Shown here piece by piece: positions 25,837 to 34,330 of a stretch of 64,000 nucleotides of DNA. The position numbers were made by a program, and so were the translations under genes. The notes under the pieces are model-generated. The model was given only the letters and a program-made list of their open reading frames with translations, had not been told where the DNA came from and did no database searches. The stretch is from Corynebacterium sp. Marseille-P3884 (GTDB lineage Bacteria; Actinomycetota; Actinomycetes; Mycobacteriales; Mycobacteriaceae): positions 124,001 to 188,000 of the forward strand of contig NZ_JAGKSD010000003.1 in the NCBI RefSeq assembly GCF_017942225.1, written 5' to 3'. Each line of letters begins with the position of its first letter. The stretch's first letter is position 1.

Positions 25837-27132
25837 GTGAAAATCCTTGTCTTGTCTCAGTACTGGCATCCCGAAAACGGAGTCCCACAGCGACGCTGGG
25901 CATGGCTGACGTCGCTGCTTCAGCAGCTCGGTCACGAGGTCCGTGTTGTCGCGCCGTATCCGAGCTACAGGGTGAAAGACTCCCAGCGCCGTACGAGAGA
26001 GTTTCAGCCGGAGGAACTACTGACAGGGCCGAATGGCGAGCCGATCGCCCGGTGCGGATTCCTCGAGTCCGGGCACTCTCTTTCGGGGCGCATTGCGGCC
26101 CAGGCCTATGCCGCGCTCGGGATGATCACCACCGCGTGGCGTCGCAAAGGCCCGCTTAAAGGGTTTTCCCCGGATCTAGTCATCGGCACAGTTCCCGCGT
26201 TGCCCACTGCATGGGTGACAGAGCTGGTTGCTCGGGGACTCAAAGTTCCTTACATCATCGATCTCCGCGATTCGTGGCCCGATCTTCTCACCGAGCACGA
26301 TCGATGGAACGACGGCACCGGCAAGACTTCGATGAGGGAGAAGATTCTGAAGCGGGGGCCGTTCCAGGTCCTCGCGGCCATTGTGGAACGGGTGATGCTC
26401 CGGTCGTACCGCAACAGTGCTGGAATGATCACGACCTCGAACCTGCTGAGGAAGCAGCTGGCTGAGAATCCTCGCGTTGTTCCAGCGCATTCCGAGAAGC
26501 CGATGGAGACAATCTTCAACGTGTTTCCGTCGGAGACTATGCGCAAAAACCATTCGGTCTCGTCCGGCGGCGAGCTCAACGTGATGTACGCGGGCACGAT
26601 CGGCCGCGCACAGATGCTCTCGAATGCCGTTGAGGCCGTAGCCGTGGCCCGCGAACACGGCACGAGGGTCAATCTTCGTCTTATCGGTTCTGGCGTAGCC
26701 GTCGAAGCGTTGAAAGACTTAGCGGAGAACCTCAACGTCGATGTCGACTTCATTGACAACGTCAGGGCTTCCGAACTCGAAGAGCATTACGAGTGGGCGG
26801 ATAGCGCACTGGTCCACCTTGCCAACTGGGGCCCCCTTGACAGCGCCATCCCGAGCAAGACCTTCGAGCTCATGCAAAACCGCATCCATATTTCCGGTTC
26901 GATCACAGGAGAAAGTGCTGAACTGATTGAGGCTCTTGGAGCCGGCGATGTCGTCGCCCCCGATGATCCGGAAGCTCTCGCAGAGATGTGGCAGCGTTTA
27001 GCTGCAAATAAAGAGGCGCTTGAGATGGGGAGCAATGCTCTCGCATGGGTGGCGGAAGAGCGTGAGAAGCGCACGATTGAGAAACTTGCTCGCCTGCTCA
27101 GCCAGATCACTGCCGATGGGAGCGGGCGTTGA
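25837..27132 (+). CDS. GT4-type glycosyltransferase (WcaI/WbuB-like)
   Basis: A 431-residue GT-B glycosyltransferase. It starts MKILVLSQYWHPENGVPQRR, typical of WcaI/WbuB-like enzymes that transfer amino sugars such as fucosamine, and continues LIGTVPALPTAWVTELV-like helix and DLRDSWPD. The C-terminal half has the GT4 nucleotide-sugar site (MYAGTIGRAQ; PSKTFELMQNRI). GTG start is 4 bases after wecB, with GAGGGGAGG-type sequence upstream. It overlaps the next gene by TTGA. Donor and acceptor cannot be read from the sequence. Confidence 0.85.
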   Translation: MKILVLSQYWHPENGVPQRRWAWLTSLLQQLGHEVRVVAPYPSYRVKDSQRRTREFQPEELLTGPNGEPIARCGFLESGHSLSGRIAAQAYAALGMITTAWRRKGPLKGFSPDLVIGTVPALPTAWVTELVARGLKVPYIIDLRDSWPDLLTEHDRWNDGTGKTSMREKILKRGPFQVLAAIVERVMLRSYRNSAGMITTSNLLRKQLAENPRVVPAHSEKPMETIFNVFPSETMRKNHSVSSGGELNVMYAGTIGRAQMLSNAVEAVAVAREHGTRVNLRLIGSGVAVEALKDLAENLNVDVDFIDNVRASELEEHYEWADSALVHLANWGPLDSAIPSKTFELMQNRIHISGSITGESAELIEALGAGDVVAPDDPEALAEMWQRLAANKEALEMGSNALAWVAEEREKRTIEKLARLLSQITADGSGR

Positions 27133-28619
27133 ACCTCAGGGCGCTGACCTGTTTCGTGTCTTCAATGGCTTTCCTTGCAATATTCGACCCAGCCGAGCTG
27201 AGATCGAAGGTATATCGACGCCTCGGGCGAAAGGCTCCAAGTTCCGCGACCGGATTACTGACTGAAGCTGGCAAACTTCTAGCCGCCGGGGATCTACAGG
27301 GGGCTCAAAAACAATCCAAATCCTTCACCATCAATCCGGTTCGTGCACTCGGTCATCTGAGCGTTACGTTCCGAACACAGTTCTACGAGCATTTTCTCGA
27401 CGCGGAGTTTGAGAGGAGCAAGCCGTTAGAACATTCGGATAATCCCCGGGTGACCTACGTGGTGGGAAACTCCTTTCCATACACCAACTCCGGCTACTCC
27501 AATCGCACTCATTTGATCCTGGAATCGGCGAAACGTGCCGGCATTGATGCCACGGCTCTGACCCGCCTGGGCTATCCCATGGTCATCGGACAGCCTTCAG
27601 CCCAAAACGAATCACTCGTGGACGGTATTGCTTATCGACGAGCCATCCCGTGGATCTTTCCGCTCAGCGCAGAGAAATGGATTGAAGCTTCCGCAGACGC
27701 GATCGTCGAGGAAGCCCGCCGCAACGGGGCCACGGTCCTTCACACAACCACCGGATTCCACAACGCCCTCGCTGTTTCCCGGGCCGCCACGATCCTCGGC
27801 GTTCCGTGGATCTACGAGGTGCGGGGTGAGCTTGAAAAGACATGGCTTTCAACATCGGCACCTGAAGGCGTGGAGCGAAGCGCTAAGTCTGAGCAGTTTC
27901 TTCGCTGGCGTGCCCAGGAGACCGAAGCGGCAAGATCGGCGGCCGCAGTAGTTGCCTTGAGTGAGCTGTCGCGCCAGGACCTCATTGGTAGGGGAGTAGA
28001 GGCCGAGCGGATTCACGTTATCCGGAACACAGCTGATCCAGCTCTTCTCGCCCACCAGAAGCCGCCTCTCGACACGACTAAGAGCGAATTCGTCATCGGG
28101 ACAGCGACTTCAGTCGTTCCGTATGAGGGGCTCGATGTGTTGATCCGCTCTCTCGAGTGTCTGCCGGAGCATGTGACGGCTTTGATCGTCGGCGATGGTG
28201 CACAACGCGACGAACTCGAAAATCTGGCTGAATCTCTCGGCTTGACGCATCGCGTTCGCTTCGCTGGCCAGCAGCCGAGGAACGAAATCATTGACTGGTA
28301 CCGCAAGCTCGACGTTTTCGTCCTCCCCAGACTGGATCTGGATGTGACTCGAGCAGTGACACCTTTGAAGGCCGCAAACGCAATGCTTCTGGGAATCCCC
28401 GTGGTCGCATCCGACCTGCCCGCGGTTCGCGAAATCACGGGAAATGCTGCTGTTTACGTTGCCCCGGGCAATCCGGAACAACTAGCCGAGTCTGTTACTC
28501 ACGTCGTCGAAGGCACCTACGATTACCTCGATGCCTCCGCCTGGGCGGCGCAACTGACATGGGATGAAACCTCGATCCAACTCCAGCGGTTGTACTCTGG
28601 GAGAATCCCGTCCAGTTGA
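27129..28619 (+). CDS. GT4-family glycosyltransferase
   Basis: A 496-residue protein with an N-terminal extension of about 100 residues before the GT-B fold (VTYVVGNSFPYTNSGYSNRT). The C-terminal domain carries GTATSVVPYEGLDVLIRS and PLKAANAMLLGIPVVASDLP, the donor-binding region of GT4. The TTG start overlaps the stop of the previous gene, so the two are coupled. The long N-terminal extension without signal peptide is not typical of small GT4 enzymes. Specificity unknown. Confidence 0.82.
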   Translation: MNLRALTCFVSSMAFLAIFDPAELRSKVYRRLGRKAPSSATGLLTEAGKLLAAGDLQGAQKQSKSFTINPVRALGHLSVTFRTQFYEHFLDAEFERSKPLEHSDNPRVTYVVGNSFPYTNSGYSNRTHLILESAKRAGIDATALTRLGYPMVIGQPSAQNESLVDGIAYRRAIPWIFPLSAEKWIEASADAIVEEARRNGATVLHTTTGFHNALAVSRAATILGVPWIYEVRGELEKTWLSTSAPEGVERSAKSEQFLRWRAQETEAARSAAAVVALSELSRQDLIGRGVEAERIHVIRNTADPALLAHQKPPLDTTKSEFVIGTATSVVPYEGLDVLIRSLECLPEHVTALIVGDGAQRDELENLAESLGLTHRVRFAGQQPRNEIIDWYRKLDVFVLPRLDLDVTRAVTPLKAANAMLLGIPVVASDLPAVREITGNAAVYVAPGNPEQLAESVTHVVEGTYDYLDASAWAAQLTWDETSIQLQRLYSGRIPSS

Positions 28620-28656
28620 TTGCAGATGGCCCGTGGCTATGGAGGAAACGCAGTTG

Positions 28657-29961
28657 GTGACCGCAAAAGACCTTGATTCCTGCTTTGACCTTTGTGTTCT
28701 TGGTCTTGGTTACATTGGTCTGCCGACTGCTGTTGTCTTTGCGCAATCGGGATTGCGGGTTCTTGGCGTCGACATCAATGCGGACCGTGTCCGCGATATT
28801 GGCCAGGGCACTTTGCGTATCGACGAGCCCGGTCTAAAAGAGGCTCTCGACAGCGCGATGAAGCAGGGCTGTCTTCGCACCAGCACCGATGTCCAGCCGG
28901 CAAGACATTTCTTGATTGCTGTGCCCACACCCCTCAAAGACGATAAAACGGCGGACGTATCCAATATTTGGGCCGCCGCTGAGGCAATTGCCCCGGTTCT
29001 TTCACGTGGTGACTTGGTGATCTTGGAATCGACGTCGCCCCCGGGCACGACGAAGGCATTGCGGGATTATTTGGCTGATTTGCGCAAAGATTTGAACTTC
29101 GATTCCGGGAAGGAAGAGTGCGTTTCTATTGCGTACTGCCCAGAGCGCGTGATGCCCGGACGCATTTTGAACGAATTTGCTACGAACTCTCGAGTCGTCG
29201 GCGGGATTGATACCGAAGCGACTGAGAGGGCTGCGCATCTGTATTCTCTGGCAACGAAGTCCGAAGTGCTGAAGACTGATGCCCCTACTGCAGAGATGGT
29301 CAAACTCGCCGAGAATGCCTATCGAGATGTGAATATCGCATTCGCGAACGAGCTTTCAATGCTTGCCGCTGAACATGATGTCGATGCATGGGAACTCGTG
29401 CAGCTCGCAAATAACCATCCCAGGGTCAATATTCTCAACCCCGGCCCCGGCGTTGGCGGCCACTGCATCGCTGTGGATCCGTGGTTCCTCGCAAGTACTA
29501 GTGACAATGCTCCTTTGATTGAAACCGCGAGGGGCGTGAATAACGGGAAAACCCGATGGGTTGTCGAGGAAATCTCGTGCGAGATCGTCAACGGCGCGTG
29601 GGAGGAAATTGTCTTCTATGGTGTCACGTACAAGGCAGATGTCGATGATTTGAGAGAGTCGCCGGCGCTGGCGGTCGTCGATAAGTGCTTACAGAGGTTC
29701 CCAGACAAGAGATTCTTTGTGGTTGATCCTATGGTGAAAAGGGAAGCTCACGAGGTTTCGGCGATCCGGAATGCTGAGCTAGTAACAGCCTTTGAAGCGG
29801 GTGGCGCAGGGGTATTACATGTTCTCCTCGTTGCGCACTCCGCTTTCGAGACCATGGAGGTCTTTGCCGACAGCACGGCAAAAGTTTTAGACTTTGTAGG
29901 CTTACGTTCTTCGCGTCGATTCAAGTTGTTGGGAAGCGGAGAGTTAGGAAAGGTGCATTAG
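28657..29961 (+). CDS. wecC: UDP-N-acetyl-D-mannosaminuronic acid dehydrogenase-type enzyme
   Basis: A 434-residue nucleotide-sugar dehydrogenase. The N-terminal Rossmann site is VLGLGYIGLPTAVVFAQSG, the middle domain has LAENAYRDVNIAFANEL, and NPGPGVGGHCIAVDPWF carries the catalytic Cys in the form typical of WecC. It oxidises UDP-ManNAc to UDP-ManNAcA with two NAD+. I chose GTG at 28657, 8 bases after GGAGGAAA; ATG 28639 lies before that ribosome binding site and is less likely. Partner of wecB. Confidence 0.88.
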   Translation: MTAKDLDSCFDLCVLGLGYIGLPTAVVFAQSGLRVLGVDINADRVRDIGQGTLRIDEPGLKEALDSAMKQGCLRTSTDVQPARHFLIAVPTPLKDDKTADVSNIWAAAEAIAPVLSRGDLVILESTSPPGTTKALRDYLADLRKDLNFDSGKEECVSIAYCPERVMPGRILNEFATNSRVVGGIDTEATERAAHLYSLATKSEVLKTDAPTAEMVKLAENAYRDVNIAFANELSMLAAEHDVDAWELVQLANNHPRVNILNPGPGVGGHCIAVDPWFLASTSDNAPLIETARGVNNGKTRWVVEEISCEIVNGAWEEIVFYGVTYKADVDDLRESPALAVVDKCLQRFPDKRFFVVDPMVKREAHEVSAIRNAELVTAFEAGGAGVLHVLLVAHSAFETMEVFADSTAKVLDFVGLRSSRRFKLLGSGELGKVH

Positions 29962-29964
29962 CCC

Positions 29965-30825
29965 ATGGCTCGGAGCCGCCTCATTCTTGTTGAAGATGAG
30001 CATCTCTCAGAATTACAGACTCAGCCGACCCTGGGCCAGTACGTCAAAGAACTTTGGCAAACTCGCCACTTCGTCGTCGCTTATGCGCGGGGTGCTGCAT
30101 TGAAATCGGGGCAAGACACATTTTTGGGCCGACTCTGGATCGTGCTCGACCCCTTGCTTCAATTCATGTTCTACGGTTTCATCTTCGGCGTCGTGCTGCA
30201 CGTGTCGAAGGGAATGGACAACTTTCCGGGCTTCCTGATTCTTGGCGTCGTATTTTTTCGTATATCGACTCGTGGCATTACAACCGGTATGGGTCAGGTT
30301 CAGAAATCCAAAGCCCTAGTGAACTCGTTTCATTTTCCCCGTGCAGCAGTGATCTTCTCGACTGCCGTGAAGAACTTTCTTGACGGTATTGCTCCAGCGA
30401 TCGTGGGTATTGCTCTTGCTTTGGCATTTCAATCGGACACGCCAGTCAGCCTGACTGTGCTACTTGTGATCCCAATTTATTTTCTTGTGCAGCTTTTCGC
30501 CCTTGGCTCTAGTTTCATTGTTGCCCGAGCCACGGCCTTTATTCCGGATTTACGTTCGCTCTTCACACTGATGGTTCGCGGTTTATTCTTCTTGTCGGGT
30601 GTCTTCTTCTCTATTGAGCGATTTGTGAACCACGAGACCTTGGCGCTGCTGATGAAGTTGAATCCGATCTACCAGGTGCTGACAGCAGTTCGAACATCGG
30701 TGCTCGATGGTCACTCACCTGATCTGTTTACTTGGGTGTACCTTTTAGGTTGGAGCGTAGGACTGACGCTTGTCGGCTTCATCTTCTTCTGGATGGCGGA
30801 GGCGCGGTATGGAAACATTCGATAA
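29965..30825 (+). CDS. wzm: ABC-2 type polysaccharide export permease (Wzm/TagG-like)
   Basis: A 286-residue membrane protein with about six helices and the ABC2 signature of O-antigen and teichoic acid exporters: LGRLWIVLDPLLQFMFYGFI near 50-70 and the F-P-R containing loop FHFPRAAVIFSTAVKNFLDG. It moves a completed lipid-linked glycan across the membrane with the ATPase encoded next. The ATG is 3 bases after wecC. The end overlaps the ATPase gene by 17 bases. Confidence 0.9.
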   Translation: MARSRLILVEDEHLSELQTQPTLGQYVKELWQTRHFVVAYARGAALKSGQDTFLGRLWIVLDPLLQFMFYGFIFGVVLHVSKGMDNFPGFLILGVVFFRISTRGITTGMGQVQKSKALVNSFHFPRAAVIFSTAVKNFLDGIAPAIVGIALALAFQSDTPVSLTVLLVIPIYFLVQLFALGSSFIVARATAFIPDLRSLFTLMVRGLFFLSGVFFSIERFVNHETLALLMKLNPIYQVLTAVRTSVLDGHSPDLFTWVYLLGWSVGLTLVGFIFFWMAEARYGNIR

Positions 30826-31636
30826 AGCCACGATTGCGGTTCAGAACGTTGAACATACGTACACGATGAGCAAGTCAGGCTCGGCAAACACTCTTCCCTT
30901 CAGTCGAAACAAGATCCGAGTCGAAGCTCTTAAAGGTGTTTCCTTTGTAACCTCCAAAGGTGAGTCGGTGGGCATTTTGGGGAGGAATGGCTCCGGAAAA
31001 TCCACGCTTCTGTCGATCATTGCAGGAGCTCTGTCGCCAACCTCCGGAAACGTATATGTTTCGAGTCGTCCGACATTGCTCAGTGTTTCGGCTGCGTTGC
31101 AGGCGACACTGACGGGAGAACAAAATGCCCGACTTGGGTTACTTGCCAAAGGATTTTCCCCGGAAGAAGCTAAGAGATTGTCCCAAGAGGTCAAAGAGTG
31201 GACCGAACTTGGGGAAGCGTTTAGCCGCCCAATGAAGACTTATTCCTCTGGTATGAAAGCGCGCCTGAAATTCGCAATCGCCACTGCGACACCTTCCGAG
31301 ATTTTGCTGATCGACGAAGCGCTTTCTACCGGCGATTCCACTTTCGCGTTGAAGGCGCGTGAGAGAATGGATGAGTTTCTCGATAACAGTGGCACGGTCG
31401 TTCTCGTCTCGCATTCGGCTGCCCAGATCCGTCGTCAGTGCGAACGAGTAGTTTGGATCGATCAGGGTGAAGTTGTTGCAGACGGAGATGTAGGTGACAT
31501 AGCCCCTAAGTACGAGGCCTGGAATAAAGCGCGGGCCAAGAGAAAGGATGACAGAGCGTCTGAGATAATGGCCGAAGTAAAGGCTGGATATGAGCAGCCT
31601 CGAGTCCTTTTGAGTTCGAAGATTCCAAGGTACTAA
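30809..31636 (+). CDS. wzt: ABC transporter ATP-binding protein for glycan export (Wzt/TagH-like)
   Basis: A 275-residue ATPase. Walker A is GRNGSGKSTLL, the ABC signature is YSSGMKARLKFAIA, Walker B is ILLIDEAL, and the switch His follows in VLVSHSAAQI. It ends soon after the nucleotide-binding domain, so it lacks the C-terminal carbohydrate-binding domain that some Wzt proteins use to recognise capped O-antigen. ATG 30809 has GGAGG 6 bases upstream inside wzm. 113 bases without a gene follow, possibly with a new promoter. Confidence 0.9.
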   Translation: METFDKATIAVQNVEHTYTMSKSGSANTLPFSRNKIRVEALKGVSFVTSKGESVGILGRNGSGKSTLLSIIAGALSPTSGNVYVSSRPTLLSVSAALQATLTGEQNARLGLLAKGFSPEEAKRLSQEVKEWTELGEAFSRPMKTYSSGMKARLKFAIATATPSEILLIDEALSTGDSTFALKARERMDEFLDNSGTVVLVSHSAAQIRRQCERVVWIDQGEVVADGDVGDIAPKYEAWNKARAKRKDDRASEIMAEVKAGYEQPRVLLSSKIPRY

Positions 31637-31749
31637 CGCGAACACACAAGTGCTGCTGAATCAGCGTATCCGTGGTAACCATAGAACATCGAGCTGAACT
31701 CTACAGCTGAAGAAAATTAGATACTCAATGAAGGAGTACGTGGATAGAA

Positions 31750-33021
31750 ATGAATGATTCCTCGAGGGTCGTGACGATTGTTGGCCAGGGCTACGTTGGC
31801 CTGCCGCTTGCGCAAGCAGCATCTGCTGCAGGGTGGAAAGTGTTTGGGCTCGATGTTTCGGATGCAGTAGTGGCCCGCCTCAACGCAGGAGAATCGCATG
31901 TCGACGACCTGAGCAATGAGGACATCGCGACAATGGTTGAGAATGGTTACGAAGCGACCGTCGATGCATCGGTTGTCGCAGAGTCCAACGTTGTCGTTAT
32001 TTGTGTGCCCACGCCACTCGGTGATGCGGGTGCCCCCGATCTGAAGTACGTCGAGTCGGCCTGCCAGAATGTCGGCGAGCACCTAACAGAAGACACCCTT
32101 GTCATCCTCGAATCGACCACCTATCCAGGCACGACTGAAGACTTTTGTGTGCCGATTCTTGAAGGGAAATCTGGCCTTCGGGCGGGGTCAGACTTCCAGG
32201 TGGCCTTCAGCCCCGAACGCGTGGACCCCGGATCCAAGCATTTCGGCATCAAGAACACACCAAAGCTGGTCGGTGGCATCAACCCTGTATCGGCTGAGCG
32301 TACCGCAGCCTTTTATTCGGACTTCGTCGATGAGGTTGTTCCGTTGAGTGGCACCCGCGAGGCAGAGTCGGCGAAGCTACTGGAGAATACCTTCCGCCAT
32401 GTCAACATTGCTTTGGTAAACGAGTTGACGCGGGTTTTCCATGAGATGGATATTGACGTTTGGGAAGTCATTAGGGGCGCCTCGACTAAGCCATTCGGTT
32501 TCATGAAATTCACGCCCGGCGCTGGTGTAGGCGGCCACTGCATTCCGATCGATCCCGGCTACCTGAGTTACGAGGTGCGTCGCAATCTCGGTTACCCGTT
32601 GAGATTTGTCGAACTGGCACAGGAGATCAACAACTCGGCACCTAATTATGTGGTCCAGCGAATTGCAGAGCTTTTGAATGCTGACCGTAAGCCGATTTCT
32701 GGCTCGACCGTTCTTTTGCTTGGTGTCACTTACAAGCCGGATATCTCGGATCAGCGAGAGTCGCCGGCAGTACCCATTGCCGAAGAGTTGCTGAAGAGGG
32801 GGGCGAACCTCAAATACCATGATCCTTTCGTAGAGGGGTGGCGGCTGAACTCTGGCGACACGATTATGCGCTCGAGCGAGCTTAAAGAAGCGGTGGCGGA
32901 TGCTGATGTTGTTGTCCTGCTGCAGGGGCATTCGCAATATGACCTCGAGGTAATCGAAGCTGCATCGAAGTTGTTCTTGGACACCACCGGTAAGTCTAAG
33001 ATTCCGTCTAACCGTCTTTAA
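31750..33021 (+). CDS. Second UDP-sugar 6-dehydrogenase (WbpA/TviB-like)
   Basis: A 423-residue nucleotide-sugar dehydrogenase: VGQGYVGLPLAQAASAAG, SPERVDPGSKHFGI, LLENTFRHVNIALVNEL and TPGAGVGGHCIPIDPGYL with the catalytic Cys. The IPIDP form and the SPERVDPGS block suggest the UDP-GlcNAc/GalNAc or UDP-Glc dehydrogenases of the WbpA/TviB group, not WecC. It would supply a second uronic acid. GAAGGAG at 31729-31735 lies about 14 bases before the ATG. Exact substrate uncertain. Confidence 0.85.
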   Translation: MNDSSRVVTIVGQGYVGLPLAQAASAAGWKVFGLDVSDAVVARLNAGESHVDDLSNEDIATMVENGYEATVDASVVAESNVVVICVPTPLGDAGAPDLKYVESACQNVGEHLTEDTLVILESTTYPGTTEDFCVPILEGKSGLRAGSDFQVAFSPERVDPGSKHFGIKNTPKLVGGINPVSAERTAAFYSDFVDEVVPLSGTREAESAKLLENTFRHVNIALVNELTRVFHEMDIDVWEVIRGASTKPFGFMKFTPGAGVGGHCIPIDPGYLSYEVRRNLGYPLRFVELAQEINNSAPNYVVQRIAELLNADRKPISGSTVLLLGVTYKPDISDQRESPAVPIAEELLKRGANLKYHDPFVEGWRLNSGDTIMRSSELKEAVADADVVVLLQGHSQYDLEVIEAASKLFLDTTGKSKIPSNRL

Positions 33022-33042
33022 ACGAGATTAAGGAAAAGAAGT

Positions 33043-34266
33043 TTGATTGGGCAGGGCAGTAATCAGCGCCCCGCCTCTCAGACGTTTCGAAGGCTAACGA
33101 AAAAAGCTCTGCGGGCAGTAGCGATTGACAAAGCTCCGACGGCTAATGATTTTCGTCAGACCGGGAAACGCGTCGAGGAAACTTTCCCAGCTAGTTCAGG
33201 GAGGCCCAGAATTCTCCTTGTAACTAGCAATGGGGCTGGCCTAGGTCATTTGACGCGTGTGAACGCTATTTCGGAACATCTGGGTGGCAGTGACCTCATA
33301 TATACGATGTCAAGCGCTTACCGGCGTCTTAACCGCGATCCGGCTAAAACGATCTATTTCCCCTCTTACGGCGATTTAGGCATGGCTGGTGGGGCGTGGA
33401 ACACGCTAATGAAAGCGCATTTTCAATCCGTTTTCGAGTCATTTTCTCCAGATGCAGTCGTGTTTGACGGGACGTTTGTGTACAGAGGACTTGTTCAAAT
33501 CGTCAAGAACTCAAGATGTCCGCTTATCTGGTTGCAGAGGGGATGCTGGCGGGACGCGGTCGATAGGAGTTCGGAGCAGCGTCATCATGCCGCGAAATAC
33601 GTTGACCACGTGCTCGTCCCTGAGGATTATGGTTGCGCAGAGTCCGTGGATGCCGGTCCCGGAATTGATGTCGACTATGTGCCTCCGATCGTGTCAGGAC
33701 ACCAGGATAGAAGTTTGTCTCGTGGTAAAGCTCGATCCAAGCTTGGTTTGCCTGAAAACGGTAATTTTTTCCTAGTTCAACTTGGCGCTGGTGTCATTAA
33801 CGACACGACGGATTATTTGTCAGTTGCTCTTAAGGCGGTTCGTTCACTCGGCGAGGGATGGGAACCCGTGGTGGTGCAGAATCCGCTTTCTCCGAATGCG
33901 ATATCTGGTTGCAGGAGTATAGAGGCGTTCCCCCTAATCGACTATCTGGGTGCATTCGATGCGGGAGTGTTTGCTGGAGGTTATAACAGCTGCCAGGAAG
34001 CAGTTGCGCGAGGATTGCCAGCAGTTTTCGTTCCTAATGAAGCAACTAAAACTGATGATCAATTTCGGAGAGTGTCTGGGTTGCAATCACAGGGTTTGGG
34101 CTTGCTCGCTACAACTCCGCAGGAGCTATACGACCAAATAAATAGGCTAAATAACCCTGAGCTCCGCAAGAACATGAAGGCAGCTCAGGCATTAATGAAA
34201 CCTGCAAATGGTGCTGCTGAAGCAGCTTCGATTATCTGCAAGATCGCGAATAAGAACGTCAACTAG
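33043..34266 (+). CDS. GT28/MurG-like glycosyltransferase
   Basis: A 407-residue GT-B protein. After a basic N-terminal 50 residues it has LLVTSNGAGLGHLTRVNAIS, the Gly-rich GxGHxxR acceptor-side loop seen in MurG-like enzymes, and near the end FAGGYNSCQEAVARGLPAVF, the donor-site region of GT28. TTG start has AAGGAAAAG 5 bases upstream. No signal peptide or membrane helix. Likely a cytoplasmic transferase that adds one sugar of the glycan. Donor unknown. Confidence 0.75.
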   Translation: MIGQGSNQRPASQTFRRLTKKALRAVAIDKAPTANDFRQTGKRVEETFPASSGRPRILLVTSNGAGLGHLTRVNAISEHLGGSDLIYTMSSAYRRLNRDPAKTIYFPSYGDLGMAGGAWNTLMKAHFQSVFESFSPDAVVFDGTFVYRGLVQIVKNSRCPLIWLQRGCWRDAVDRSSEQRHHAAKYVDHVLVPEDYGCAESVDAGPGIDVDYVPPIVSGHQDRSLSRGKARSKLGLPENGNFFLVQLGAGVINDTTDYLSVALKAVRSLGEGWEPVVVQNPLSPNAISGCRSIEAFPLIDYLGAFDAGVFAGGYNSCQEAVARGLPAVFVPNEATKTDDQFRRVSGLQSQGLGLLATTPQELYDQINRLNNPELRKNMKAAQALMKPANGAAEAASIICKIANKNVN

Positions 34267-34330
34267 GAGCTACTGTGATACCTGCAAACTCGGTGATTAG
34301 AGACGGCCTCAAGGTAACGGCGGAAGAAAA

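Noticed and set aside
31637..31749. Terminator or riboswitch between wzt and the second dehydrogenase
   Set aside because: Only a very short GCTG/CAGC stem is present, too weak to call.
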